64,000 nt of DNA from Corallium rubrum (Eukaryota > Cnidaria > Anthozoa > Scleralcyonacea > Coralliidae), in NCBI GenBank assembly GCA_964035015.1, contig OZ036005.1, forward strand, positions 13,344,468 through 13,408,467. Direction: 5' to 3'. The notes under the pieces are model-generated. The model did not search any database, was not told the DNA's origin, and worked only from the letters and a program-made list of their open reading frames with translations. The translations under genes and the position numbers were made by a program. This document shows, in pieces, positions 1 through 13,147 of the stretch (position 1 is its first letter; the number at the start of each line of letters is the position of its first letter).

Positions 1-366
1 ACCTTCTTGTTTGCAGAATTTTCACCATTCAAAATGTAGAGTAGTTCGATGTCATATGGTAAACAATCGCTCACAAAAACTGAGATTGTAATTTCTTTGC
101 TTCAAATTTGGTGTAGATATAATCCATAAGCATAAGAAAATTCATTTTCTGATTCGAAAATGTCAAACTGAACAGTTTTCCATTACTTTTGGGCCAATAT
201 ATGTTTTCATCACTCGCCAGAATAGGAATATTCTAGTTATAAGCACGTTTGTCATTGGAAAACGCTACCAGTGAAAGCCGAATTTGTAATAAACAACTAG
301 TTGGTTGATACTAAGAATAATTAGGAGTTGTTACTTCAGATTACGAGGATATTTTTTATCTCTATT
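1..366. other. No recognisable gene
   Basis: AT-rich sequence. I see no exon, splice-bounded reading frame or obvious repeat here. It is probably intron of the LRRC9-like gene, whose earlier exons would lie upstream of the window. Confidence 0.5.
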
Positions 367-735
<369 letters not shown>

Positions 736-1540
736 ACACAAATTAAGCCAACTTTTACCTTGATTTTCTCTTTTAATAGTATAGAAGGCAAAATTACTCG
801 AATGTGATTGGTTAATGAAGAGGGCATTTTTTTTTGTAATTCAAGGCAAAAGTACTTGCACTTTATTGGTTCCTTGATCAGCTCTTGCATGTGATTGGTC
901 ACTTGGTTACTTGGCAACAGTGAACCTCAGAGAACTGTCCTTTTTTCAACAAATCTGCAAGGTTTTTCGGTCTGAAAATGCTTTTTTGTTTACTTTGAAC
1001 TAATTTAAACTATTGAAGGGGTGTAAACTATTAGTGAAAATGAATACACTAGAAAATTTACGAACTTTTGCCTGTGTTTACAAAAAGAAAGCAATAGCGA
1101 GGGAAATTTGGAATGTTGTCGAACACCGACTGTGATAAGGTACATGTACTTCGACATTTTCTGGACATAACATAGCTCTTGAATAATTTTGCCCGCTATA
1201 TTATTAACACCTAATCGCATGAGTTCTCGTAAAATTAAGGTTTAATTTCACTCGTGTTTTTTAAAAATCCTACAAATTACCCTCATCCTGCAATTTTGTA
1301 AAATTTTGAAAACACTATTGAAATTGAACCTTGATTTTTCTCGGCCATATGCGATTACCTATACAAACACTGATCCGTTTGAGAAGCAATCCCGAACTCG
1401 AAAGAGTACAGCCTCGTTTTTCCTCCCGCTTCTCGGGTTTGGATATGCGATGAAACACTCTTCCTCGTGTTTAATTGATTTTATAAATAGATCAGTTGTT
1501 TTCTTGTTTAGAGTAAGTTATTTTCTCACATATGTTGTAG
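736..1540. other. Non-coding, probably intron
   Basis: AT-rich sequence with no motif-bearing reading frame. A 98-codon open frame at 1306-1602 does not look like protein and overlaps the real exon in a different frame. Confidence 0.5.
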
Positions 1541-1678
1541 ACGCTTTCAGAAACGTCTTTCATTGGACAGAGGAAACTCCAAGAACTTCACGTGGAAGAT
1601 AACAGATTAAGAGATCTATCCAATTTAGATCCACTGTTCGGTCTACAAAGATTATACCTGGGAATGAACAAAATTCAG
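1541..1678 (+). CDS. LRRC9: LRRC9-like exon, LRR units
   Basis: 46 codons in phase 0, preceded by TGTTGTAG and followed by the donor GTGAGC. The frame reads into KLQELHVEDN and LQRLYLGMNKIQ, two leucine-rich repeats. An acceptor ten bases downstream (CTTTCAG at 1550) would shift the frame, so 1541 is preferred. Confidence 0.75.
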
Positions 1679-3062
1679 GTGAGCTACGTTTTCGATATCA
1701 ATTGGTTTTTCAATATTGAATTTATATAAAAACAACATACTAGGCGATCTTACACTAGGCAATCCTCTTTTACAAAAAATAAGGCATGCGTTTTTCGTTT
1801 TTTTTAATAACAAAGTTGTAGAGAAAGTGGAAGCTGCTTCTATTTTTTGCTACACTACGCGACAAGTTGCAGCATGTAACACCTCCACGACAACTTGCAA
1901 TACATTTTTTCAGCTAAAATTGCGTTGCAAGTTGCAAGGAAAATTGCTTCGCGTGACATGGCTTTTAGTTATCGAGTTAAACCAATGAAAGCGGACATTG
2001 TGTTCGTGGTATCAATTTAATCTGGTATCAATTATCTATTTCAGGAACTGTCAGAGTTACACAAATTGGAACGATTCACAAACTTGTTTGAAATCTCTCT
2101 AGTGAGCAACCCGGTAAGTTAGGGGGGGGGGGGGGGGGGTGATAACTTTTGCATATTTAGGGCGTGTTTACATAAGATTGGCCCGAATTTAGCTTGGGCT
2201 AACCCAAACTGTCTATGAAGTGAAAAATTCGTGTTGTTTTATTGTACAAAGAAGCATGGCAGGAGCACTCATTGAACATTTCAAGAGAATCTGATGTGTA
2301 GTTTTCGCGCTATCAACTCTCAAAATATGTGGTGGATAGTTTGTTTTGGGGGAAATTTGGGCTTCTTGGTAACAATGCCTTATGACGTACGCAAATGGAA
2401 CCATTCATTGATGGTGAAATCTATTGTTCTTATGCATAGTTGTCCATTTGCGTACGTCATAAGCATTTTTACCGAAAGCTCATTTTTTCTCCAAAAACGA
2501 ACTAGCCATAGCAAACTTTGAGAGTTGATAGCGCCAAAACTACGCATCAGATTCCCATGAAATGTTCAGGGAATGCTCCTGCCATGCTCCTTTCTACAAT
2601 AGAACAACGAGAAAGCCAACGAATTTTTCAATTCATTTTTTTAAGATTGTATTTGGAAGAATACCTGAAAAATATAAGATAATGAAAAATAGCGTTTACA
2701 TGCCTTGGCAATGCAATTTGAGCAAAGACGTCACACGTTCTATATGGGGGAATAGGAAAAATCAGCCATATCTTTGGATTGGTTTGACTAAACTGAATCA
2801 AACGTTGGAAAAGATTTCCGATTACACCTGCAATGTTTGGTTTCGTGTAGTTAAACGAATATATGACTGATCACGTGCCCCCGCCTAGTTACGTCACTAG
2901 GCGACGGGGTATGAGAGATTGTTTGTATGATCCCCGAGCCGGGCGACGGGCCGAAGGCCCGGAGCCCGGTGAGGGTGCTAATCTCGACACACGTGGAGTC
3001 CATTTTACACGCGTGTAGTACACGCGAAATTACACGCAAGTGGGAAAGAAATTCTGCGAGAT

Positions 3063-3119
<57 letters not shown>

Positions 3120-6100
3120 ATCAAATCCACAACTTGCGCAGTTCGAATAGCAGGGTACTGGTACCTAACCCGTTAAATTATTCAAATTATTTAAATTTAC
3201 GTCAGCAAATTATAATTTATAAGTTCGGTTGGATTACAAAATAGTTTTTCAACGATCATGACGAAAGAAATCTTTGCCAGAAAAAATGGTTTCAGCTAAA
3301 ATGTACATTAATATTACTATGAAAAAAGACCAAGGAAAGAAGGCTAACAAGAGATGTGGCAGCGAGAAAAGGACAACAATAAATACGACTTAAAACCACC
3401 GGAAAAATCCTAAATACTAATACGATAAAGGCAGAAAACGATGCCGACCAAAATGTAACTGAAAGAAGAAGGATGTGTCCTGAAACTGTTCAAAGCCGGT
3501 AAAGAATTTTGCTCTGGTGTATTCTACAGAACCTTGAGAGGGAACGATGAAGAAATTTTGAAACAAACGGCTTTTTAGATCATGAAGAGAACTGAGTGAT
3601 GCCTTGTCATATTTATGTGTCAACAACGAAAAAAGTAAGAAACCACGAACGAGAAAAACAATCCGAAAAGAGTAGACTGAATTGGCAGTGTTTGTGGTCA
3701 CAAAAGCAGAAGAAAGTTTAACGGTAGGAGATTTGTGTTTAACAGTTTAGCTGAGTTAAAACAGAAGAAATCTTGAAAATGAAAATTAATATAAATAATA
3801 TATTGTCTAGAATTGTCTTTCAACGCTAGGACGTTGACATTGTGTGATTTGTGTCTTTTCTTGGCCACTGTTTATATATATTTTTGAATAAAGATTTGTC
3901 ATTTGGTTCATCTCGTTTTTTGTTGTTTTTTTTAATATTGACATTGCATGTCCTTTCGGTGTGTCAATACCATAGAAATAATACACGACCACAGATGAAC
4001 CTTGCTAGCTAATTTTCTGGATGTTTTCTGATCTGTGTTCATTAATACATCAAAAACAGAAATTAGGGAGGGGGGGGGGGGGGGGAGGGAGGTTAAAAAA
4101 TGCATATAAAGCGGGCGAGGGGTTGTTGCGTTCATGTATTTCTAGTTAACTTTGCTTTCTTTAAAACACACTATCCATTTTAGGTAACTCGTCGATTGAT
4201 GCATCGTCCAATTCTGGTTTACCGACAGCCTAATATCTTGTGTATTGATGGTATTCCAGTCACCAGCGATGAACGAACTAAAGCTGAGGTTTATTTAATA
4301 GAACACCAAGTAAGTAATATAGTGCATCAGCCAGCATCTCAAAATTCATCGATTGGTACCAAGTATTTTTATAAAAAGCCGTGTTGTATAAAGACAAACT
4401 ATTTTACGAAACACACTCGAAAAGCGTCAAATACTTTAATACATGTGCGATTGGAAACTTGCACAAGTTATATTTATTATAAATCAGCTATTATAATTTC
4501 AATCCTCCAGGTTCAATTGTTTACGTGACAAACTTGCTAGTGCCAGACTCTTTATACAACACGGCTTTTTTTAGAATAATTCGTAAGAAATTCCGAAATC
4601 AACAAAAAGTACGGTTCGCTTCAAATTTTAATCATCATTTTCGATCTTATTCTCCATACTTTGGCACATATATGACATGCCATGACATGTTAGTTACATG
4701 TAAACGAATAAACGTTTAGACCTTTTAATGTAGTTAGTTATTGGATCAGTGGCAAATTTGTAGCCACCATTACATGTAAATATGGTTTTATCGAAGAATT
4801 AACATTGACTTTTATAGGACATTTAATATATCTTCTCCTTTTTTAAAAACGTTTTATATAGACGGCCCTATGAAAAACAGCCTTTTTTCTATATATTTTT
4901 TAAGTGTAATAATTAGAACTTTGTAATATTTTTTCTTGTATTGATTACTCTAGCTTGATGAGGCTACCGTGTCAACATAAGATTAATAAATAAATAAATA
5001 AATAAATAAATGCCGGGAAAATATTTTGCCTTGAGTTGAAATTTAAGTCGCTGTTACACGATGCAATTTTTCGTGAAACCCGTACGAGACAGGTTTCAAG
5101 ACAGATTGCAAGGCGTAACAACCTTCTTGTTTATGAACCTGTGTCGCTTTGCATTGCGAGACAAGTTTCACCAAAGTAGGATGCACTCCAACTTCGCGCA
5201 ACGGTTTGTGAAACCTGTCTCGCAATGGTAAGCAACACAAGTTCATAAAGGAGGGGGTGTTATACACGTTGCACTCTGTCTGGAAACCTGTCTCGTCATA
5301 GCGTTGCGACACAGGTTTCACAAACATGGCATCGGTAACAACCACTTTAAAGTGCCTATGAAACGAAAATTAAGTTTGTCTTATTTGAAAGAACACTTAA
5401 AATCATAGAGTAACATCTTTCGAAGTTTTTTGTTCCCTTGCTTCGTTCTGGAAATATTTCAGTTTGTGTGATATGTTCATGTGCATGAGTGATCAGAGAA
5501 GCTTTATAGATATCTTTCCTATTATCAAACCAAATTAATTTGAATAACATGTGAATGTGTTTCGCCCACATCACTAAACATGTAGATCTTCAAGTGATTA
5601 TTGTATTTGATACTAGCAAAGGTATATAACTTTTTCGATAACCATTATGCACGTGTGACGTCAAAATGTTTAATTTGCATTTGCATATCAAACAAACTGA
5701 AGTATCTCAAGAACGAGGGAAGAAAACGAAAAACTGCAAAATATGTTACTCTACCATTTTCAGTGTTCTTTCAAAGAAGAAAAACTTAATTTTCGTTTCA
5801 TAGGCACTTTAAATAGAGGCTGATATGTGGGCGACAAGGAGGAAAAGTGGCAACGCGGCCGAGAAAAAAGACAGGCGAGTAGGAAATGCGGGCGGGCGCC
5901 ATTTTGCTTGCCTGTGTTGCCACTTTCCCACCTTGCCGCCCACACGTACGCCTGTATTTAATGTAACAAGACGCCTGCGTAGGTGTTCACTCGGGCTACT
6001 CATAGCAATGCAGTTTGGCATAGTCTATGCACGAAACAGCGTGCACATGTTAAGCGTTTGTTAAAAAGTACAAAATAACCTACAGTGCAATCTACAGTGC

Positions 6101-8927
6101 TACATTCGGTAGATTCAAGCGATCATTAGACAACCCCGTTAAGTTGGCTGCCAGTTCGCCTGCCGTTAGTGATAAAGCTGGATTGAACGAGCTACAGGTG
6201 CAGCGGCGAACTGGCAGCTAACTTCACGGCGTTAATCTAGACGTGCAAACAGTTCGACATAGTACATGTACTTTTTGCATTATTTGGTGCTACCCAAGTA
6301 AGCAGTATATTTTAAATACTATATTACCTAGACGATCGACAACAAGCGAACGTACATGTACCAAGGAACTATTAAAATGCACACATGATCTAGTGAAGCA
6401 GGTGAATCACATCGAGTTTATTTGGCGTAACTTTATTAACACAACAATACATAATCCAGGCAATAACAAAGCAAATTACAAATATTAAAATTACATTAAT
6501 ACATTTAAAGTTTTCCATTTAGAGTCTCTTCAGCTGCCTCGTCCCCAGTCGCTTTTCAAGAATGAGATCTGAGGTCGATCATTGAGGAAATTTGAGAGGG
6601 GGCCCATTAGTGAGGCCCATGCTGAGGGGCGCGAGGGAAGGCGGGAAGGGGAACAGGGGAGAGGCGACTGGCAAATCCTGCGGCCAAGATGGCGTGTTCT
6701 GTAATGGCGGATCGAACAGAAATTTTCGAGAATATTTACAGGCCCTTCCACGATGCCTTCCAAGTGCACAAAACCATCTTCTAGATGTTCAATGCGTCGA
6801 AAATTTGCTATTCGTCGAAGAGAGCCGACTAGGTTAGCATTTTCGAATATGTATTGCGTTCGGAACTTGGGAACTACGTAAACAAGGTTGCAAATTATCG
6901 AATGAAATTATGAGCTGTGAATCACAGCAAAACTTCCAAAATGGGAATGTTAAGGGAATCATCAACCTTGTTTACGTAGTTCCGAACGAACTTCGGAACT
7001 TTGGACGAACTTCGCAACACGGCGGTAAAGTAGCTAATATGAAATTAATAAACCTCGGTCTACCATCTGAGTTCTGGTAGCTCAATGGTTATAGAGACGA
7101 TTTCTAATATGTATGAAGACTGTTGTCTGGATATTGAAGAAACTAGTCTGTTTCGAAGTACTATCATTCGACCTTCAGCTTCTAATTTGACTTGTAGCTC
7201 AGTTGGTAGAGCATTGGACTAGTAAACCGAAGGTCGCGCGTTCGAATCCCAACCGGACCAAGTAGAGTTTTCTCTACTTGTCCATATGGTTCATCACTCG
7301 GAATAACACATTATTAAGTTGCATTGTGTTAGTTAATTTCCAATACTAACATTTACTATGTTTTGTTCTTTTAGTTGGTTTCAGTAGTAAACTCAGATCA
7401 CGTGGATACCAACTTGCCTACACTCCAATGTAAGCCCCAAGCTCCTCTCAAGGTAACTTTTCTTTTTATGAATGCTCTTTCCTCGGGAGTGAATAGTTGT
7501 CCAACCATCTTAAGACGGATGAAGTATATAAAGTGCACTTCTGCCTACATGACAAACATGTGCATGGAACTCTCATGAGCATTGTTATTACCCCAAGGAA
7601 CCCCACATGATTTGATGCCGCATTGCTTCATTTGGAATCAAACTTTATTCCCCTGTGGTCAGTTTTCACATGCATATGTATTCAAACTTGTATTCCGCAC
7701 TCAAACAAAGCTGTGGTCAAACGGAATTGGCGACACTCGTTTGGGACACCCGTATTTTTTCCAAATCTGTAGGTAGTATAGATAATTTGCATAATTTGGA
7801 CAAGTTCAAATTTTGATGTTGCCTCTTTAAATGACTCCAGGAAGCGAGTAGATAACTATTTAGCTCTGAAAATATCAGACAACAAAGAAGATGGACTTTC
7901 GGCATGATATAAAAATTTACTTCTTGTACCTAAATTAAAGAAAATGCAGTACAAAAACGGATGGGGGCATTTTTGGGGGGATACCCTGTACAGTGCTTCA
8001 ATGGTTGGAACCTCAGTGAGTATTCCGCTGAAGAGAGGCGTCCGCTTACGAGAGGTGTCTACCTAAGAGAGGTGTCTACTGAAGAGAGGTGTCTACTGAA
8101 GAGAGGCGTCCGCTTACGAGAGGTGTCTACCTAAGAGAGGTGTCTACTGAAGAGAAGTGTCTACTGAAGAGAGGTGTCTACTGAAGAGAGGTGTCTACTG
8201 AAGAGAGGTGTCTACTAAAGAGAGGTGTCCGTTTAAGAGAGGTGTCCGCTTAAGAGAGGTGTCCGTTTAAGAGAGGTGTTCGCTTAAGAGAAGTGCCGAC
8301 TTAAGAGAGGTGTCTACTTAAGAGAGGTGCCCGTAAGAGGTGCCCACTTAAGAGGTGTCCGCTTAGGAGAGGTGTCCACTTCAGAGAGGTGTCCGCTTAA
8401 TGAGGGGGCGACAATAGAGGTTCGAATGTAATTAAATGTTCACGTGTTCTCACGTTGCACGTCTGTAAGCTAGTGTCGAATGGAGACAGCTCGTTAGGCA
8501 GTTGAATTATGTTGTTTCCGTTGCCTAGGTCACGACAGTTCAACTCAGTACTTCGTTGGACAGTGGATGGAACGTTGGTCAGCGGTTTGGTCACGTGGAA
8601 TATCTGGAAGGTACCAGTCCTGCGCACCCACGATACAACGATCGCAATGACGTTAGAGGTTGGTAATAGCCCCCTTTCGTATTCCTTAAAGTGTATATAA
8701 AACGAAAATTAAGTGTGTCTTGAAAAAAGTTCTGAAAGAACGCTTAAAATGACGGAGTTGAGCTTAATTTATAGTTTAGTCCCCTCGTGTTCGTGTGGTT
8801 CGCGAAGCGGGCCTCACGACGCGAGGGAACTAATCTCGACGGAGTGGGCGGTAAGTCCGATCGGGGATTGTACCCATGTTAGCGGTTTGGAGTATCCATT
8901 TGTGTGTATGTATATATAGATATATAT

Positions 8928-9002
<75 letters not shown>

Positions 9003-12000
9003 TATGTAATGATCGACGGAGACCATGTTGGGGATCCGTGGGGTGTGGTGGTTAAAAGGGAGCACGTATTTCCGTGTAATAGTTTTTTTGACGGCAAAAA
9101 CATCATTTTCGTTCGAGTTTGAGTACAAAAGTTCGGAGAAGAAAAAATGTTTATAGGCTAGAAATGTTGAGACGTATTCAAGGGAAAGACAAGACATAGC
9201 ATACCTGCTCATGGGCAGTGGGCAGGTCCATCTGGACCTGCACGGGTAAAGAGACGTCCCCGCCCTCCACGAGTCTCCCGCTGCCTTGCGGGTAGGTTTT
9301 GGATAACCAAAGGCTAAGGAAGTCAACCCTGACGTCAAATCCGGAGTCGGAGTCCCTAAGGCAGTCTGACCTTGTCTTCATCGTCATTCTGGCAACTCCT
9401 GCGACGCCGTTGGTGCCAAGATGTATCGGCCTTGCCTTTCCCTTGGATTCATCAGCTGTGTGGAGAGGGGGGATCTGCTGTGTGGGCAACAGCTGATTCT
9501 CTATATCACCCTGCCCAGGCTTGCGCCCTGGAGAGGACACTCCAGCTTCGCTGCAAAGCGTCGACACAACACGGGAAGCAGCAGTTACCGGTTATAAGCC
9601 ACCCGCTCGATTGGCGTAGAGCTGGCGCCAGGGGTTGCTTCCGTCGGTGGGAGAGATTGCCATGTCTCATTGGACAGCTACCGCCCACCTCAAGCTGGGC
9701 AGCCCCCAGCCAATTAGGTGTTGTCCGGCCACAGTTCGCCTGCCTTACTGGGTGCGTAGGGCTTAGGGTACGGAAGTATCTGACAAGTCGACTGCGATTA
9801 CCGCACCAGGCAACAACAGAAGAAAATCAACAAGGAAAACTCCGGCCCTCAAGTTGGGCACTTGGAATGTCAGAACAATGACACCTGGACTGTCGGACGA
9901 CCTCCAGGCTATCAGCGATGCTCGAAAGACCTCAGTCATCAACGATGAACTGGTGAGACTCCAGGTCGACATCGCCACACTGCAGGAGACGCGGCTTGCT
10001 GACTCTGGGACTCTCAGAGAAAAGGACTTTACGTTCTTTTGTTCTTTTGGCAAGGGAAAAGTGCTGAGGACACCAGAGAGTATGGCGTTGGATTTGCTGT
10101 CCGGAACTCTCTGCTGGGGATGATAGAACCCTGCCAACAAGGAACTGAAAGACTACTATCACTCCGCCTCCACACCACCACTGGGCCCGTCAACCTGATC
10201 AGTGTTTACGCGCCAACACTCAGCGCCACCAGGGATATTAAGGGCGAGTTCTATGGTCAGTTAGACTCGCTTATCGACAGGATCCCCAAAGAAGAGCACC
10301 TGATAGCGCTGGGTGACTTCAACGCCAGAGTGGGCGCTGACCACGACTCTTGGCCCTCCTGTCTTGGAAAGTTCGGTGTTGGAAAGATGAACGTGAATGG
10401 GCAGCGACTCCTGGAGATGTGCTCATATCACGACCTCAGCATCACCAACTCCTTCTTCCAGACCAAGCCTCAGCACAAAGTGTCTTGGAGACACCCTCGC
10501 TCCGAACACTGGCACCAGTTAGATCTGATCATCACCAGGCGGTCTGCCTTGAAGTGCGTCCTCCTTACCCACAGCGCCGAGTGCGACACTGATCACTCGC
10601 TGGTGTGCTGCGAGATGAGGCTTCAGCCTAAGAAGATCCATCGCTCTAGGCCCGAGGGCAAACCCCGCATAGATGTGAGCAAGACCGCACATCCTGACAA
10701 GGCAGTGGAATTTACCCAAGCTCTCTCCGAGGTGTTTGACTCAGACCCTCCTGGCGGCACAGCCAAAGAGAGATGGGACCGCATCAGAGAGACAGTACAC
10801 AACACTGCCATGAGGGTCTTTGGAAAGAAGCAGACCAAGAACAACGACTGGTTTGAGGCCAACTCCTCCACACTCACTCCAGCGATAGAAGAACGCCGCA
10901 AAGCCCACCTGGAATACAAGCGATCCCCCATCCAGAGGACTCTGCAGGTGTACAGATCTGCCAAGAGCAAAGTACAGAGACTAGCAAGGCGATGCGCTGA
11001 TGACTACTGGCTCCAGCTCTGCCAGAGAGCATCCAGTTATCGGCCGATACTGGAAACATCAGGGGCATGTACGACGGCATCAAGAAAGCCCTGGGCCCCA
11101 CCAAGAAGGTTACAGTGCCGCTGAAGTCTGCCACGGGCAAGACCATCCAGGACAAGGGCAAGCAGATGGAGCGATGGGTGGAACACTATTCCGAACTGTA
11201 CTCCAGGCAGAACCACGTCACCGACGATGCCCTTGATGCCATTGAAAGCCTCCCCCTCATGGCAGAACTGGACGAGAAACCCACTATGGCAGAACTGAAG
11301 AAGGCAATTGATAGCCTGTCCTCAGGGAAAGCGCCAGGGATGGATGGCATACCACCGGAAGTCATCAAGTGCGGCAACAGTGCACTGCTGGAACATCTGC
11401 ACGACCTACTATGTCAGTGCTGGGAAAAAGGAGCAGTACCTCAGGACATGAGAGACGCCAACATCGTCACCCTGTACAAAAACAAGGGTGATAGAAGCGA
11501 TTGCAACAACTACAGTGGGATATCCCTCCTGAGCATCGTAGGCAAAGTCTTCGCACGCGTCGTCCTAAACAGACTGCAGAAGCTTGCTGACAGAGTGTAC
11601 CCAGAATCGCAGTGCGGGTTCCGCTCAGAGAGGTCAACCATCGACCTGGTCTTCTCCATCAGGCAACTGCAAGAGAAGTGCAGAAAGCAGCACAAGCCCC
11701 TCTTCCTAGCCTTCATAGACCTGACCAAGGCGTTCGACCTTGTCAGCAGAGACGGACTCTTCACCGTCCTAGCGAAGATTGGCTGCCCACCGCGTCTGCT
11801 GAGCATGATCCAGTCGTTCCACGGCGACATGAAAGGCACAGTACAGTATGACGGCTCGACGTCAGATGCCTTCGACATCCGCAGTGGCGTCAAGCAGGGC
11901 TGCGTCCTCGCTCCCACTCCCTTCGGCATCATCTTCGCTGTCCTGCTGAAGCACACCTTTGGAACATCAACCGAGGGTGTTTACCTCCATACCAGGTCAG

Positions 12001-13058
12001 ACGGCCGTCTGTTCAACCTGGCTCGACTAAAGGCAAAGAGCAAAGTACGGGAGGCGACCATCAGAGACATGCTCTTCGCAGATGACGCTGCTCTGGCTAC
12101 CCACACAGAAGAAGAGCTACAGAGCCTGATGGACCGCTTCGCAAGGGCATGCGACGAGTTCAGCCTGACAATCAGCCTGAAGAAGTCAAACGTGATGGCC
12201 CAGGATGCTGAACCACCCCGTATTGCCATTAACGACTACGAACTAGAGGTTGTCAGCCAGTTCACATACCTCAGTTCCACCATCACTGAAAACCTCTCAC
12301 TGGAACCAAAGATCAACAACAGGATTGGCAAAGCCTCCACTACTCTGGCCAGACTGTCTCAGAGAGTGTGGAACAACAGCATGCTGACAATGAACACCAA
12401 GATTGCTGTGTACCGGGCATGCGTGCTAAGCACTCTCTTGTACGCCAGTGAATCCTGGACCCTGTACGCCTCACAGGAGAAGAGGCTGAGCGCCTTCCAC
12501 ATGCGCTGCCTCCGACGCATACTTGGGATCGCATGGAGCGATCGAGTGACAAACAACGAAGTGTTGGAGCGTTCCAAGATCCCCAGCATGGTCACTCTCC
12601 TCCGCCAGCGTCGCCTCAGATGGCTGGGCCACGTACGTCGGATGGACGACGGTCGGATCCCAAAAGACATCCTCTACGCAGAGCTTGCCTCCGGCAAGAG
12701 AACAACATGGACGACCACATCTCCGCTTCAAGGATGTCTGCAAGCGTGACCTGAAAGCTCTTGACATTGACCTCAACACCTGGGAAGCGCTTGCTCAGGA
12801 CAGATCCAGCTGGAGACACACCGTGAACACTGGACTGAAAGCTGGTGAGGAGAAGCTCCGTAAGCTTGCTGACGTCAAGCGAGCTCAGAGAAAGAGCAAG
12901 CAGCTGCAGCCAGCAGCTGACTCGGCCTACATGTGCACCAAGTGCAACAGAGACTGCCACTCCCGTGTGGGTCTATACAGCTACAGCAGACGCTGCAAAA
13001 CCAACTGGAACACTTCTTAAGGGCGCCTATCCATCGTCTCCCGAGGCTAACGGACGCC

Positions 13059-13147
<89 letters not shown>

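Larger units (their letters stand above)
2931..4145 (+). mobile_element. Helitron-like nonautonomous element, copy 1
   Basis: It begins TCCCCGAGCC and ends ATTTCTAG. The flanking host bases are A (2930) and T (4146), with no target duplication, as expected for Helitron insertion. A second copy with the same ends lies at 25796-28594. A strong GC-rich hairpin (GGGCCGAAGGCCC) sits near the TC end; I do not see the usual hairpin just before CTAG, so the class is tentative. It carries a (TA)n run at 3065-3116 and a 16-G run at 4070-4085, and no gene. It ends 38 bp before the next LRRC9-like exon. Confidence 0.55.
9186..13146 (+). mobile_element. Non-LTR retrotransposon (LINE), nearly full length, degenerate
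   Basis: A GC-richer block sharply different from the AT-rich flanks. Order: 5' leader of about 650 bp, apurinic-type endonuclease, reverse transcriptase, Cys/His motif, then a (CAA)n tail at 13058-13146. Endonuclease text GTWNVRTM and the RT style fit the RTE/RTEX-like group, but clade assignment needs a phylogeny. The 5' limit is approximate. It is inserted in the last intron of the LRRC9-like gene, in sense orientation. Confidence 0.8.

Noticed and set aside
1306..1602. 98-codon open frame
   Set aside because: Overlaps the LRRC9-like exon in another frame and shows no protein-like motif.
7192..7262. Possible tRNA-Thr (AGT)
   Set aside because: D arm and anticodon loop look right but T stem and acceptor stem do not pair; treated as a SINE-like fragment.
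9178..9881. Overlapping frames of 100-170 codons in the LINE leader
   Set aside because: Several overlapping frames on both strands in a GC-rich non-coding leader; none continues into the endonuclease frame. A first ORF of the LINE cannot be shown.
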